NCBI GenBank assembly: GCA_905116865.2
Contig: CAJHNH020006667.1
Span: forward strand, 574,012 to 638,011
Direction: 5' to 3'
DNA length: 64,000 nucleotides
Origin: Candidula unifasciata
Lineage: Eukaryota > Mollusca > Gastropoda > Stylommatophora > Geomitridae
In this document: piece after piece, positions 11,564 to 23,000 of the stretch
Layout of the letters: the number at the start of each line of letters is the position of its first letter
Position numbering within the stretch: position 1 is the first letter of the stretch
Position numbers and translations under genes: made by a program
The notes under the pieces: model-generated
What the model was told of the DNA's origin: nothing
Databases searched by the model: none
What the model saw: only the letters and a program-made list of their open reading frames with translations

Positions 11564-12254
11564 GTTTACCAGTGCCCTCTCTGTCGGCTCTCAATACCAC
11601 TGTTGAAACTGACACAGGGCGGTCCTCTGTCAAACCGTTTGCAGCTGGAATCAAACTCTACATCACGGTATGACAAAGCGGGATGGTCACCGCCCAAGCC
11701 CAGACGCCAACTTACGAACTTGGAAATGACGATTTTTCTCAGATCAGCGAAGTCGAGACGAACTTTGTCTGGAATATGAATTCTAAACATAAAAGTGACT
11801 ACTACTTGTCTTTGGTTTAACACTCGCTTGAATAGTTTCACTTCGTTTTTCATCACTTTTCTTGTCCTATGTCTTAGGCCCTATGCTGTTCATTACATCC
11901 TCTTCTACTTCAATCGACACTCAGCTTCTCAGTAAGGGGTGCTTTGATTCTTTTAGATCTCCCCAGGTACTCAGTAGTTTTGGTGTGATTTTTTTCCTCC
12001 CTTTCATTGATTGTTTTTTATCACTTCAAATTCAGATATTACATTTGTATTTAGCTTAATTTCATTTTTTGTGTGTGACTGTTGAGAGAATTTGCAGTGA
12101 ATCCTGTGACGTTTAATCTGTCTTCTTACTAAAAACAAAATATTGAAAAATAAAAAAAATTTTTTTTATGGCGCCATAGACTGGGATTTAGAAACTTGGG
12201 ATCTGTAAAACTAGAACATTTTATAAACACATACTTTAAAAACGAGAACTATAC
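11564..12254. other. No recognisable gene
   Basis: An open frame at 11566-11856 (-) has no recognisable motif and starts in the minisatellite flank; I do not call it a gene. Confidence 0.45.
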
Positions 12255-12376
12255 GGGAGCCGCCATAGTGTAACGGCTAGACACTCGCATGTGGATCCGA
12301 ATGTCGTGAGGTCAAATCCAAACGCAGCGGGACTTTTTTCCAAAATTACAATTTGGTTCTATCGTCGACTCAGCAC
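12255..12376 (+). mobile_element. SINE-A head, truncated at a TTC array
   Basis: 'gggagccgccatagtgtaac' followed by 'ggctagacactcgc' and a B-box-like gaggtcaaatcc. After 'gggacttttttcc' and a degraded linker, the body is replaced by (TTC)n. The array probably grew from the pyrimidine-rich linker. Confidence 0.8.
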
Positions 12377-12592
12377 TTTTTTTTCTTCTTCTTCTTCTTC
12401 TTCTTCTTCTTCTTCTTCTTCTTCTTCTTCTTCTTCTTCCTTCTTTCTTCTTCTTCTTCTTCTTCTTCTTCTTCTTCTTCTTCTTCTTCTTCTTCTTCTT
12501 CTTCTTCTTCTTCTTCTTCTTCTTCTTCTTCTTCTTCTTCTTCTTCTTCTTCTTCTTCTTCTTCTTCTTCTTCTTCTTCTTCTTTCGTTCGC
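12377..12592 (+). repeat. (TTC)n microsatellite, ~215 bp
   Basis: Nearly pure TTC with one cctttc interruption near 12440. It is the only long GAA/TTC array in the window with pyrimidines on the plus strand throughout. Confidence 0.95.
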
Positions 12593-12599
12593 CTGAAAT

Positions 12600-14300
12600 A
12601 AGTTGTCTATATCAGCAATTTTGTCTCTTGTATAAATGTCACTGTCGTTGTTAGTTCATTCAGTGGTCCATAGATTTTACGTTCAACTGTTGCTCTTTCT
12701 GATCAAAAGGTTTGCCTTAATGTGTAAAATTCGGTGCAGTCCTGGAGTACATGCTCTGCTGTTTGGGTAACCTTTCCACAGGTGCACATGGCTGATACGC
12801 CTATCTTGAATTGTGTGTACATGTGGTTACGTAATCAGTTGTGCCCTGTTCTGAGGCGGAGAATAATGACTTGTTCTCATCTGTCCATAATAAAATAGTC
12901 GTCTTGTGCTTGGGCTGGTGGTTTCCTGGTCGATTTAATGATTCTTTTCTTTTGGTGGTATGTGACTGGTACATTCGGCTGCCCTTCTGTCGCACCTTTC
13001 CCTGCCAGTTGATCAGCTTTCTCGTTTCCAGGCATCCCACAATGAGACGGTATCCACTGCATTACGACTCTTCCCTGAAGGTTAAGTTGTGTCAGCAGTG
13101 TTTGCAATTCTGGTAGTTCCTTAGACTGGAGTTCTTTAAAACAAGATTTTGCATCTGTCAGCATTACCACATACTGTGAGCCAAGATTGTTATTTAGCAG
13201 TTTCTCTGTTGCTATCTTGACAGTCTGAGTTTCTGCATCATAGTTATGGCAGTACTTTCCGGTTGGTACGCTGGACTTATCCCTAGTACCATATGGGAAT
13301 TCTATGCACACTCCAGCACCACCATTTCTAAATGTACTTTGTGCGGACCCATCTGTATAGACTCTGACCCATTGTTCTGGTGATTTTTTGTCAATAGGTC
13401 ATTCTGCGTTGTACACTATCTTGCTCTTTCTTGTTAAATATCCCTTTCACATTTGTCTGGATTTATACCATTAGTATGCATTTTTCTCTCCATGGGATTT
13501 GTTCTGGAATACTTTTAAGTGAACAACCAGTTTCTGGAAGGTCAGTAGTTTGTCTACATATTCTTTTTTGCTTGGTGTATAAAGCTGCTTCTTTTTAACC
13601 ATCCCAAGGCTAGGTTCTGAAATATATTTTTCATCGGGTTACATGGCATACTGAGGAAATTTTCAGCTTGTATTTGCAGCTTTGTATCTCTGCGTTCTCT
13701 CAGTGCCAGTGTTTTCCCAGCTTTCTCCATTTCTAATATGGGGGTTGATTTCATCCCTCCTGTGATGACTCTGAGCGCTTGAATGTTCATTTTGTCCAAC
13801 TCCTTTAATGTGGTACTAGATGCTGAACACCGTGCAGTTGACTCATATTCTAAGTGTGGTTGTATGCTTGACTAGTATACTTTATTATTTTTTCACTGGC
13901 TCCCCATGTAGGTGCACTTAGTTTTCTAAGTATGGCTGTCTTCCTCCTGGCTTTGGTTGCTGCCTTGTTGATATGTTTTCTCCATGTCAACCTGTCATCA
14001 AATGTGACTCCGAGGTACGTGGGCTCTTTATCATCTCTTAGGGGTATTCCGTTTATTTTGATGTTGCTGGCTTTTTGCTTTGGGGAGAGAGTGAGGAGTG
14101 TGGTGCTACATTTGTCTGTGTTGATGCTGACACACCATCTATTCGCCTCAAGTGCATATGTAGCCCGCTGTAGTGTTCTTGTGGCTATCGTTGCATGTTC
14201 ATTGGTGCACCACAGTACCAGGTCGTTGGCATACATTGCCATGTTGATTCCATTGGGTATCTCAGCAAACAGATCGTTGATGAATAAGAGGAAAAGTGTG
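12600..14300 (-). mobile_element. LINE remnant: RT thumb, RNase H and terminal zinc motif
   Basis: On the minus strand from 14300 down: the RT catalytic region MYANDLVLW (14216-14236), the 'TYLGVTFDDRLTW' thumb motif, a linker with NIQALRVITGGMKSTP (about 13.75 kb), and an RNase H domain with TDAKS (near 13150) and IPSHCGMPGNEKADQLAG (near 13020). A terminal CTCG...QTAEHVLQDC zinc motif lies at 12735-12790, with a stop at 12703-12705. The order RT-RNase H-CCHC fits Jockey/I-clade ORF2. The usual YADD is YAND, several frames are needed, and the endonuclease and RT fingers are missing, so it is inactive. At 14300 it abuts a SINE-A tail on the other strand. Confidence 0.85.
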
Positions 14301-14470
14301 AGTCGACTCAGCCTTAAAGGGATACCAGGAAAAGGTCTCTGGAAGTAAAGGCCGTCAGCGTAATGTTGACCACATCACTCAGTGAGTGTCGATCGGCCTA
14401 TAAAATGTAGATCTACCTACCACTATAAACCCAAAACGATAAAAAACGCGGAAAAGAGCCCTTTACATTT
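14301..14470 (+). mobile_element. SINE-A tail (5'-truncated)
   Basis: 'gtcgactcagccttaaaggg' through 'ggaagtaaaggccgtcagcg', 'gaccacatcac' and 'ggcctataaaatgtagatct' to 'gccctttac'. The tRNA head is missing. It directly abuts the reverse-strand LINE. Confidence 0.8.
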
Positions 14471-15437
14471 GTCTTTTTCTATACACGTTACCTTAATTAA
14501 CCCCTTACAGTAAGGAAAAACAAAATGAGAAAAAAAGGATGGGGTTGGGGCGGGGGGGGGGGAGGGGGGGGGGAGACTTCAAGGGGTCGAAACGTATATT
14601 TTTGTCGTGATTTATGCAAACAGAATCTCGACACAAGGCCCGAACTATGTAACACAGGCCACGACATAAAGCTTTTTTGCATATTCCCCTGAGGATTCGC
14701 AAACCAATCCCAGCATTTCTTAACTGTTTGTGGCTTGAAATAGGAAATCTGCTTGAATAAACGACGCTCAAGTCTGTCTCAAAATCAAATCAATTGGTTT
14801 ACTTTCAAAGCGTCTGCAGCTGCATTAAAGATGTCGGAATTATAAAACGTTGTTGATAGTTTCTAAGCTACAGAAACCGAAAGGGAGGATCTAAACCTGC
14901 GTAAATCTAACCCAGTATAATATAAATACAATTATCATAGGCAGATTTTTTTCAAATGTAATTTAACATGCACAAAACAAACATTGGTTCTTCGCCCTTA
15001 TTTGAGAAGACTCACTACTGTATGATCTTGTGTTGTTAAAATTTACAGTCTTCATTCCTACATATTTAAGGACAGAAGGAACGACGTATTCACCTAATTG
15101 CCCATAAACCTACCTGCCTACCTACATACCCACTTACATACATACCTTCTTATATACATACGCGTTCACAGGTGTGTATTTTCGTCACACCCTTTAGTGG
15201 TCTCTGTGACAGCAGTTACAAAGTTTGCTTCGCGCTCAGGATATCGTGTTGGGATGCAGTTTGTAAAGCACCTGATACTAATTATTTTACCCATAAATTA
15301 TAAAACTACAAACTAAATGATCGCTGTTTGTACAACTGCTGGAGTCATCTGCAACTATTTGCAATGCTTAATGGTCTGAAGATAAATATCGGCTAGTCAC
15401 AGCAGTTGTTCGTTCGTTCGTTTATCATAAGTGAAGA
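14471..15437. other. No recognisable gene; G-rich run
   Basis: G runs lie at about 14550-14571. CATA/CTAC-type short repeats occur near 15110-15150. No coding signature seen. Confidence 0.5.
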
Positions 15438-15655
15438 CTGGCTGACTGATTTTCTACCCCACCAAGACATCACACAAGCGATAAACACCCGATGACACAA
15501 CGCGCCACTATGTTGGTGAGGATCACCGTGGAGAGAGTCCAGAAAACGCGTTCAGCCTTTATGCCATATTTATGGCCAGACTATATTGCGGCCCCTGGCT
15601 AGAGCCAGCGTAAGGCTTCAAATAACGAAAAATTCCATCCTAAAAAGGACGGGAT
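15438..15655 (-). mobile_element. Repeat C copy 3, attached to a LINE C-terminus
   Basis: Complete repeat C in reverse, from 'ggctgactgattttctaccc' through 'gataaacacccgatgacac', 'ggtgaggatcaccgtgg' and 'gcggcccctggctagagcc' to 'aacgaaaaattccatcc'. The 'ctgactga' end is the microsatellite tail. The LINE coding end lies immediately upstream in the same orientation, so here it reads as a 3' UTR. Confidence 0.8.
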
Positions 15656-16165
15656 GTCTTCAGAATGACAAGTGATGAGGGCCACTTTTTCTTTTATCCG
15701 TCATGAAACTGCAGTTGAATGTTTATGAGTCCAGCGGTGACTTAGTCCAATGCGTGCTTAGTAGAGTCTACAACAATGAGGGCAGGGCACAGTGTCAGAC
15801 AAAGGGCCTTTTTGACGGCTTTTTATGGCCTGTCTTTGCTGATCAGCTGCCCTTGTTCTAAATGTCTTGCAGATCATCTCAACATTTCGGATATATGTTC
15901 AGCATAAAGAACGGTCTTGTGCTGCAGCCTTCCAGTTGTCAGTGTTTATACTAAGGGCTTTCAATGATACCTTAAGTGTGTCCTTGAAGCGCTTTTCTGC
16001 CTCCCATGAGAACGTCGACCTTCCCGTCTCTCGCAGTAGAATATTATTTTAGGGAGCAGATGGTCAGGCATTCGAACAATATGGCCGGCCAATCGAATCT
16101 GTGACTGCATCAGGATGCAGTTGTTAGTGGACATACAAAGATTGTTTTTAACTTCTGATACACTT
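15656..16165 (-). mobile_element. LINE C-terminus (zinc-finger type)
   Basis: Reverse strand reads, in mixed frames, IRLAGHIVRMPDHLLP, KRFKDTLKVSLKALSI, a stretch ending AAAQDRSL, and finally CPHC..R...ARIGL.SH..TH. This is the classic C-terminal region of RTE/CR1-like LINEs that end in one C2H2 finger. The copy at 25.5 kb is the same family with a better preserved finger. Frameshifts and stops are present; the RT is absent. Confidence 0.75.
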
Positions 16166-16211
16166 CCATAGTGTCACTGATACGTTGAATGGCTCCACTG
16201 GAGGGTTGCTA

Positions 16212-16660
16212 TATGTTCATCTTCCGAAATGAGGACGCTTCCATATTTTGATCTTCCGAAATGAGGACACTTCCATATTTTAATCTTCCGAAATGAGGAC
16301 GCTCGCATATTTGTATCTTTCGAAATGAGCGCACTTCCATATTTTGATCTTCCGAAATGAGGACGCTTGCATATTTTGATCTTTCGAAATGCGGACACTT
16401 CCATATTTTGCTCTTCCGAAATGAGGACCCTTGCATATTTTGATATTCCGAAATGAAGTACAATTGCATATTTTGATCTTCCGAAATGAGGACGCTTCCA
16501 TATTTTAATTTTCCGAAATAAGTATAAATTGCATTTTTTTTTTATCTTTCAAAATGAGGATACTTCCATATTTTGATCTTCCGAAATGAGGACGCTTCCA
16601 TTTTTTGATCTTCCAAATTGAGGACACCTCCATATTTTAATCTTCTGAAACGAGGAAACC
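16212..16660 (+). repeat. 32-bp minisatellite, ~14 units
   Basis: Unit about 'tattttgatcttccgaaatg' plus 'aggacgcttcca'. Spacing of 32 is clear at 16221/16253. Units diverge at the position of 'gacg/gaca' and 'tcc/tgc'. Overlapping minus-strand open frames with repeated 'FRKIKI' peptides are artefacts of the tandem unit. Confidence 0.95.
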
Positions 16661-16930
16661 TCTCCTAACATTAAGTGTCATTTAAAATGTGTTTCATTTA
16701 TAATATTCTGATTTCCTGTTCTTTTTAAGAATGCCTTTATTTTCCATCATATTTCCATAAAATTGACTGCGTGTGAAATATTTGATATTAGATTTTAAAA
16801 GTGAAATCGACTTGACAGAATCCATTCTAAGATTATTCATCTAGAGAAAAGAAAAAAGTAGGGCCTCAAAACTGCAGACATCGCACATTAGCTTTAAACC
16901 ACAAAACAACGTGCATACCGTTCTTTAAAG
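16661..16930. other. No recognisable gene
   Basis: AT-rich unique sequence between two tandem arrays. Confidence 0.5.
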
Positions 16931-16934
16931 GAAG

Positions 16935-18162
<1,228 letters not shown>

Positions 18163-18362
18163 TAAATATTTTCTAGCCATGCCTCAGTGTTTCCTTTTTC
18201 TAATAATGTTTTCAGATGTTATAACATGATTATACCTCTCCCCTCCCCCCTTTCTTTAATAAGTTTGTGTGGACGCCAAGCTGCGCCCCCCCCCCCTCTT
18301 CCACCTCCTCCCCCACCTTTTAAACGATGTTTATATATATTCTCTTTGAAAGTTGTTTATGA

Positions 18363-18626
18363 AGTAAAGGACTTCTTTCCACGTTTTCGGACGTATTGGG
18401 CATAAGGTTCTGAAAACAATTCATAGACCAATAAGAACACGGTCAGTGGATATGGTTAGCATCACACCGCCTCCTTTACTTTACAGAAAAGTCCCTGGTA
18501 CCCACTCAAGACTGAGTCGATCTGGAAGCCAGGGTATTTTTTTTTAAAGTCCAGCACCTTTCTGATTTAAACCCACGACCTTCGGATCCACAAGCGAGCG
18601 TCTAGCCACTACATTACCGCGGCTCA
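18363..18626 (-). mobile_element. SINE-A copy, full length
   Basis: Reverse-oriented copy: 'gtaaagg' tail, 'gtattgggcataagg', 'gaccaataagaacacgg', 'actttacagaaaagtccctg', a T-run linker, the B-box complement 'tttaaacccacgacc' and head 'gcgagcgtctagccactac'. Confidence 0.85.
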
Positions 18627-18639
18627 TTAAAGTTGTTTA

Positions 18640-19165
18640 CACATTACATATTATTTCAGATATATTATTATATGTATTTACCACTATTCAGCCCATTATT
18701 ATTCTCTTAAACTAGGATAAGCTCATTGACTGACCTTTTGGAAGATCAAAAAAACACTATATGGGAGGGCGGTTGGAAGGAAGAGAGTGAAACCCCTCGT
18801 ATTGTTGTGTTAAATCGCCAGGATTCAGTTATCATTTCATCATGAATTTATCAACTTCTCAAGCTGTGACATACATAAGCTCAACCTTTGGAGTCTTTAG
18901 CTACGGCTGACATACTTTTGTTAACACAAGGGCCACAATAATGTTTCCACCATACACTTCTCCTTATCTGTTGCACATCTGTTATGCTCACCGACTATGG
19001 TTATTCGCAGTATATGTTGACCCAATCAATACCGTGTCATGTGAAGAATCGAGACACGAGGCAGACGACATAGGAGGCCCTCATGTGCCTCACTAACGGT
19101 TGTCTTGTCAGCAAGGCAGTACTTACGAGGAAATAGCTGTTGAATCTGAAGCAACCTCTCTTTCT
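18640..19165. other. No recognisable gene
   Basis: Nothing supportable on either strand. Confidence 0.5.
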
Positions 19166-19375
19166 CCTGCTTTTTTTCTCCTTCTTCTGCTTCTGCTTCT
19201 GTTGCTGCTGCTGCTTCTTCTACTTCTACTTCTGCTTCTTCTACTTCTACTTCGAAGAAGAAGAAGAAGAAGAAGAAGAAGAAGAAGAAGAAGAAGAAGA
19301 AGAAGAAGAAGAAGAAGAAGAAGAAGAAGAAGAAGAAGAAGAAGAGGAGGAGGGGGAGGAGGAGGAGAAGGAGGT
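19166..19375. repeat. Pyrimidine-to-purine switching array (palindromic)
   Basis: CTT/CTG-rich pyrimidine repeats (about 19166-19252) switch abruptly at 'cttcgaag' to (GAA)n (19253-19345) followed by (GGA)n. The two arms are partly complementary, so the single strand could fold into a long hairpin. Confidence 0.9.
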
Positions 19376-19490
19376 CTATAAAAAATGTCTAGCATCAGAT
19401 GCCTAGTGTATCCCTAGCGTGAAAATAGTTTGTACATTTCACCAGATTATTATGTAGACTGGGTTCTCTTCTTTATGCGCCTCGTCTGAA

Positions 19491-19779
19491 AGGTAAAGTA
19501 AAATACTCTTTCCCCACTCTTTCATGCGTATTGGACCTACAGTGCTAAAACTCTATTTTATAAACCGATAAGCACCCGCCTTTGATGTGGTCAACATCAC
19601 GCCGGCTGCTTCTACTTCCCAGGACTTTTCAGGACCTGACCTGGTACCCACACAATGCGGTGACAACCTGAAAGCCAAGGTAATTTTTGAAGGAAAAAAA
19701 GTCTATTTCGGCTGGGGCTAGAACCTACGACCTCCCGATTCGCAGGCGAGCCGATAGCCGTTACGCCATGGCGGCTCCC
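19491..19779 (-). mobile_element. SINE-A copy, full length
   Basis: 'aggtaaagtaaaatactc' tail, 'ccgataagcacccgcc', 'gatgtggtcaacatcacgcc', 'cttcccaggacttttcagg', A-rich linker, B-box complement 'gctagaacctacgacc' and 'gcggctccc' at the 5' end. Confidence 0.9.
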
Positions 19780-20044
19780 GCACCTTGATGGCTCGGTGCT
19801 TAATTACTTTCATCTTCTTTAATTACATTATAAAATGTCTCATCAGTTTAATACGTTGTACCTTTTTTAATCCGTTAATAAAATTTTTGCTGAATGTCTT
19901 GGAACACATGAGAATTTAATATATGTGAAGTTAATTTTTTTTTGGGTATAATTTCCCCTGTGATACTGCCTTCAATCGTATTAACATCATTTTTGTAATA
20001 TATCTTTTTAAAAGCAACTTTCTAATCTTACTTTTAATTTTAAT

Positions 20045-20246
20045 TTTATTTGTTAGTATCCAGTATCCCTTATTATGGATATCGCAACCCTTCGGCCTTG
20101 ATCTCATGATAGATACCGTAAATCTGGGAGAAATGTGGATTTTCTGCCTACCCCCGGGCGTGAACCCGGACCACAAGGAGTTCGTCATTTGGTCACCGCG
20201 CAGTTCGGTTTAGCCAAATGCGCTAGCGAGCCGGGCTTACTTTTAA
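20045..20246 (-). mobile_element. SINE-G, tRNA-derived
   Basis: On the minus strand the head 'tcgctagcgcatttggctaa' is followed at tRNA-like spacing by B-box-like gggttcacgcc. The body runs to 'ggatactggatactaac', ending in an AAAATT-rich tail. Only one copy is in the window, so the family assignment rests on the promoter boxes and tail. Confidence 0.6.
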
Positions 20247-20384
20247 TATGTGTCGTGCATCCTCCATCTACTTTCATGATTATTGCCTGTTTTGTTTATT
20301 TGGTTCAGCATTATTCTTCTAATGCAAAATGCATTACGGCGTTTGGAAGACGGAAACGCAACTTAGCATGTTTCATTGTCATGT

Positions 20385-20735
20385 TCCTTTGCCGACTGGC
20401 ATCGGCGATCATGCCTCTTCACAATCCTCGATCTGCAACTGCGTGTATCAGTTCGTGTGCTGACATTCCTTAATGCCATGACAAAAGATTGTCAAGAATC
20501 GTCTCACGCTGTCTTCGTCTGTCTCTCTTTCCAGAGATCTTTCCAGTAGTTGCAACAAGTTCCATTCTCCCTCTTCTCAGAACATTTAAAAAAATTATAA
20601 CTGTCTCTTTCTGATTTTTTGTGACAAGTTGTCTTCGAGCATTCGCCTGTTTCAAAACATCTGGGTTGTTCTTCTTAGCTGTCCACTGAATTTTAGCGAT
20701 TCTTCGATAAAACCACATCTTGCGGCCTTAAGATA
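20385..20735 (-). mobile_element. LINE-H C-terminus
   Basis: Reverse strand reads MWFYRRIAKIQWTAKKNNPD, then VLKQANARRQLV and GKRDRRRQRETILDNLLSWH. This matches the end of the LINE-H copy at 31.4-31.75 kb (YRRMLRTPWTAKKSNQEVLK and RDRGRQRDKILDSLVAWH). Downstream remnants include the 'H.IRQG' end. Frameshifted; RT palm absent. Confidence 0.75.
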
Positions 20736-20749
20736 TTGTTCAGCCGCAT

Positions 20750-21402
20750 AGTCAGTCAGAAAACCCTATTTGAAGGCAAATACAAAACTAAATGATACTA
20801 ATACAGAAACACAATAAAATACAACACAACACAACACACACTCACACAAGATAAGACCCTAAAACAGCATTAAAAATAATTTGAGCATGAAAAACAAAAG
20901 ATTTAAGTAATGAATTTACAATTTTTAAACAAAAACGTAATTTCGTATAATTTTAAATTAAGGTTCATAGGGCGGCGAAGAAGGAGGTCGGGGAACAGAG
21001 ATTTTGACCCTTCCAAGCATGTTTAAAATGTGACTAATGAACATAAAAAGTTGGTCCTGTTCACGTTTCCCTGCCCATTTACACACTGTCTGATCTTTTA
21101 TTAATACTTTTTTTCCGACTCGTCTACGTCAGAGGGGTGTCACATTGCCTCGCCTCCAATTACCTCAGCGCCGATGTCGCCTGTTCTATTCTACACGACG
21201 ACACATCTTTCAACAAACCCAGAACATTTAAAAGAAGAAGAAGAAGAAAAAGAAGAAGTTCCACCCCTCTCCCCACTCCCACCCCCTTTTTTCATTTTGT
21301 ATAGATGTTCTCTTTTTTTAAGTATGCGTCTATACATGTCACATAATTTAAAAAAAAATGTACTATATTTATTTGACTTGATAGCAACAACAACAACAAC
21401 AA
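20750..21402. other. No recognisable gene
   Basis: ACACA-type short repeats near 20820; (AAG)n at 21233-21257. Otherwise nothing. Confidence 0.5.
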
Positions 21403-21890
21403 AAGTAATGTAAAAGACCCCTTTGAATCCATACCGGCGTATTGGGTATATAGACCAAACGGCACTCGGCGAGGAGCGGCTGGCCGAACTGTTACAACGC
21501 TGGGCACTTAAGCGGGAGACCCGGGTTCGAATCCTCGGTAAGGCTGGGGATTCTTTTTGTCGGAAACAAAAAAACCTTTACGTGCACAGTCATGGCGACA
21601 GCACTAGCCTTGCTGCCCTATATCCTCCGGTTAAAGGACCCCCCCCCCCGCCCCCACCCCAGCGGCAAAAGTGGTATAATAAAGGCAATAGCTAGCAGTT
21701 TTGGCACTCGGTGTGTGATGTGGTCAACATTGCGTCGGTCTCGTTCAGTTGAATTTATAAACATCACCTATTTTAGGCTCAACCTAGCAGTGATGGTCAT
21801 TGTGGGAAAAAATTGCCTCCGTTCGGATTTGAACCCACAGCGTTAGGATGCTCAGGCGAGAGTCTAGTAACTGCACCACGCGGCTGTCAC
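21403..21890 (-). mobile_element. SINE-A copy split by a SINE-B insertion
   Basis: SINE-A tail 'gtaaaagaccccttt...ggcactcgg' lies at 21403-21469. The rest ('tgtgatgtggtcaacattgcgtc' region to 'gcggctgtcac') lies at 21704-21890. The middle is a SINE-B on the opposite strand. Joining across the insert restores the usual SINE-A order. Confidence 0.9.
21470..21702 (+). mobile_element. SINE-B inserted in SINE-A, 9-bp TSD
   Basis: 'gaggagcggctggccgaact' is the A-box region; 'gggttcgaatcctcgg' is the B-box. The body has 'tggcgacagcactagcc' and a C-run (21640-21649), and ends 'ataaaggcaatagctagcag' near 21699. Target-site duplication ggcactcgg is found at 21461-21469 and 21703-21711. Related copies lie at 44.6 kb (-) and 47.0 kb (+). 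Confidence 0.92.
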
Positions 21891-22670
21891 ATAGTAATAA
21901 CAGTTATTATGATTACTGATATTATTGCAGATTCTTTTATTTTATTTCCCTCCTTTGAGGGACTCCGAGATTTCGTAGGGAGTTCCCGGTAGAGTCTAAT
22001 TTATAGGGGTGTTAGGATGTGAAATGAACACCAAGATAGGGTGAAAAAAAAAAACATTCTTATTGCGCACTTCGATGTCTCCTAGGCCCCTTGAGTCTCC
22101 CCTTCTACAACTCTTTAAAGGCACTTATTAGGGGACTGGTACCTTCAATGCTGCGCTCCTTATAATCTTGCGTTTTAATTACATGCAAAGTGTTCCTACG
22201 AAAAAACTCCCTTCCCCTGATGGGGGACCAAAAAACGGATAGTCAAGCCCGCTACCCACATATCTGCTGTTTTCCTCAGTTATAATTAAGTTGCACGTCT
22301 ACCGAGTACTACTACTGCGGCCTGTGCTCGCATGCGCCCAACACCCGCCTAGTCTTCGCGCCATTCCTTGCTGCCGTGAGCAGCCACTTGGTTCCCTCTC
22401 GTTTCCCTGGCCATACTATCTTCTTTCCCTGTGTTTTCAGCTGCTCCATTAGCCTCCCTTACCTGTGTACAAGATGCGCTTATTCCTTGTACAGTTAAGT
22501 TCGAGTGGACTACGCTGATATGGGTAAACAAGCATCAGTAGAACAAGGGGCTATGACATGGCAGGCAGATTAAGAGGTAAGTGATCGGTTGTTTGTGTGT
22601 ATTTCATTAAATGATTGTTATAATGATATATGGACTCAGTATTCAAATGAATTAAACCGTAGAATTCTGC
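21891..22670. other. No recognisable gene; inverted-repeat-like element end at 21950-22060
   Basis: 'ccgagatttcgtagggagtt' and 'gtgaaatgaacacc' resemble parts of the 23.96 and 24.4-24.53 kb sequences. The remainder shows no feature. Confidence 0.4.
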
Positions 22671-22673
22671 CTG

Positions 22674-22886
22674 TTAATCGTCTTCCTCTTCGCGTTCACC
22701 GGCTGTAAACTCCTGCGGAAAGTTATGGTTGTTCTTCCACTTCTGAACTGCAGTCTTGTTCCAGAATCTGAATGTTGCGTGTTCATCCGTTTTACAAATC
22801 TGACTCATGTGTATACCGACTGTTGGTTCCTTGCCTCTCAGGCATATGAATGTTGTTCCTGTGGCGAGTGGAGCCAATGTAACTTT
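22674..22886 (-). CDS. Possible terminal exon, unknown protein family
   Basis: A 70-codon open segment on the minus strand ends in TAA and is preceded exactly, in phase 0, by a good 3' splice site (cttctttattttacag). The peptide begins KVTLAPLATGTTFICLRGKE, contains FWNKTAVQKW near residues 41-50 and ends in an acidic GEREEEDD tail. It has no stops or low-complexity artefacts. A second copy at 59.86-60.04 kb preserves KFWNKTEVQKW, the acidic end and the stop position, which argues for real coding ancestry. I do not recognise the family. It could be the last exon of a host gene, a processed or duplicated piece, or the C-terminus of a mobile element. The splice acceptor lies in or at the edge of a SINE-A fragment. 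No canonical AATAAA is obvious just downstream. Confidence 0.4.
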   Translation of the reverse strand, partial: KVTLAPLATGTTFICLRGKEPTVGIHMSQICKTDEHATFRFWNKTAVQKWKNNHNFPQEFTAGEREEEDD

Positions 22887-23000
22887 CTGTAAAATAAAGA
22901 AGGCCGGCGTGATGCTGACCACATCGTCCAACAAATGCCGAAAGGTCTTTAAAAATATGTGAGTGTAGATCTAATAACCGATGCCTTTACTTTCTAACTT
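22887..23000 (+). mobile_element. SINE-A fragment at a putative splice acceptor
   Basis: 'aataaagaaggccggcgtga' followed by 'tgctgaccacatcgtcc' and 'aaatgccg' is the 3' body of SINE-A. The 5' part is missing. Its left edge coincides with the acceptor of the putative exon on the other strand. Confidence 0.75.

Noticed and set aside
12841..13116. Plus-strand frame of 91 residues
   Set aside because: Shadow of the minus-strand RNase H sequence.
21470..21545. tRNA gene
   Set aside because: A and B boxes are present, but the cloverleaf is incomplete, it is followed by a SINE body, and it recurs at 44.6 and 47.0 kb with the same body. The same reasoning applies to the other tRNA-like heads.
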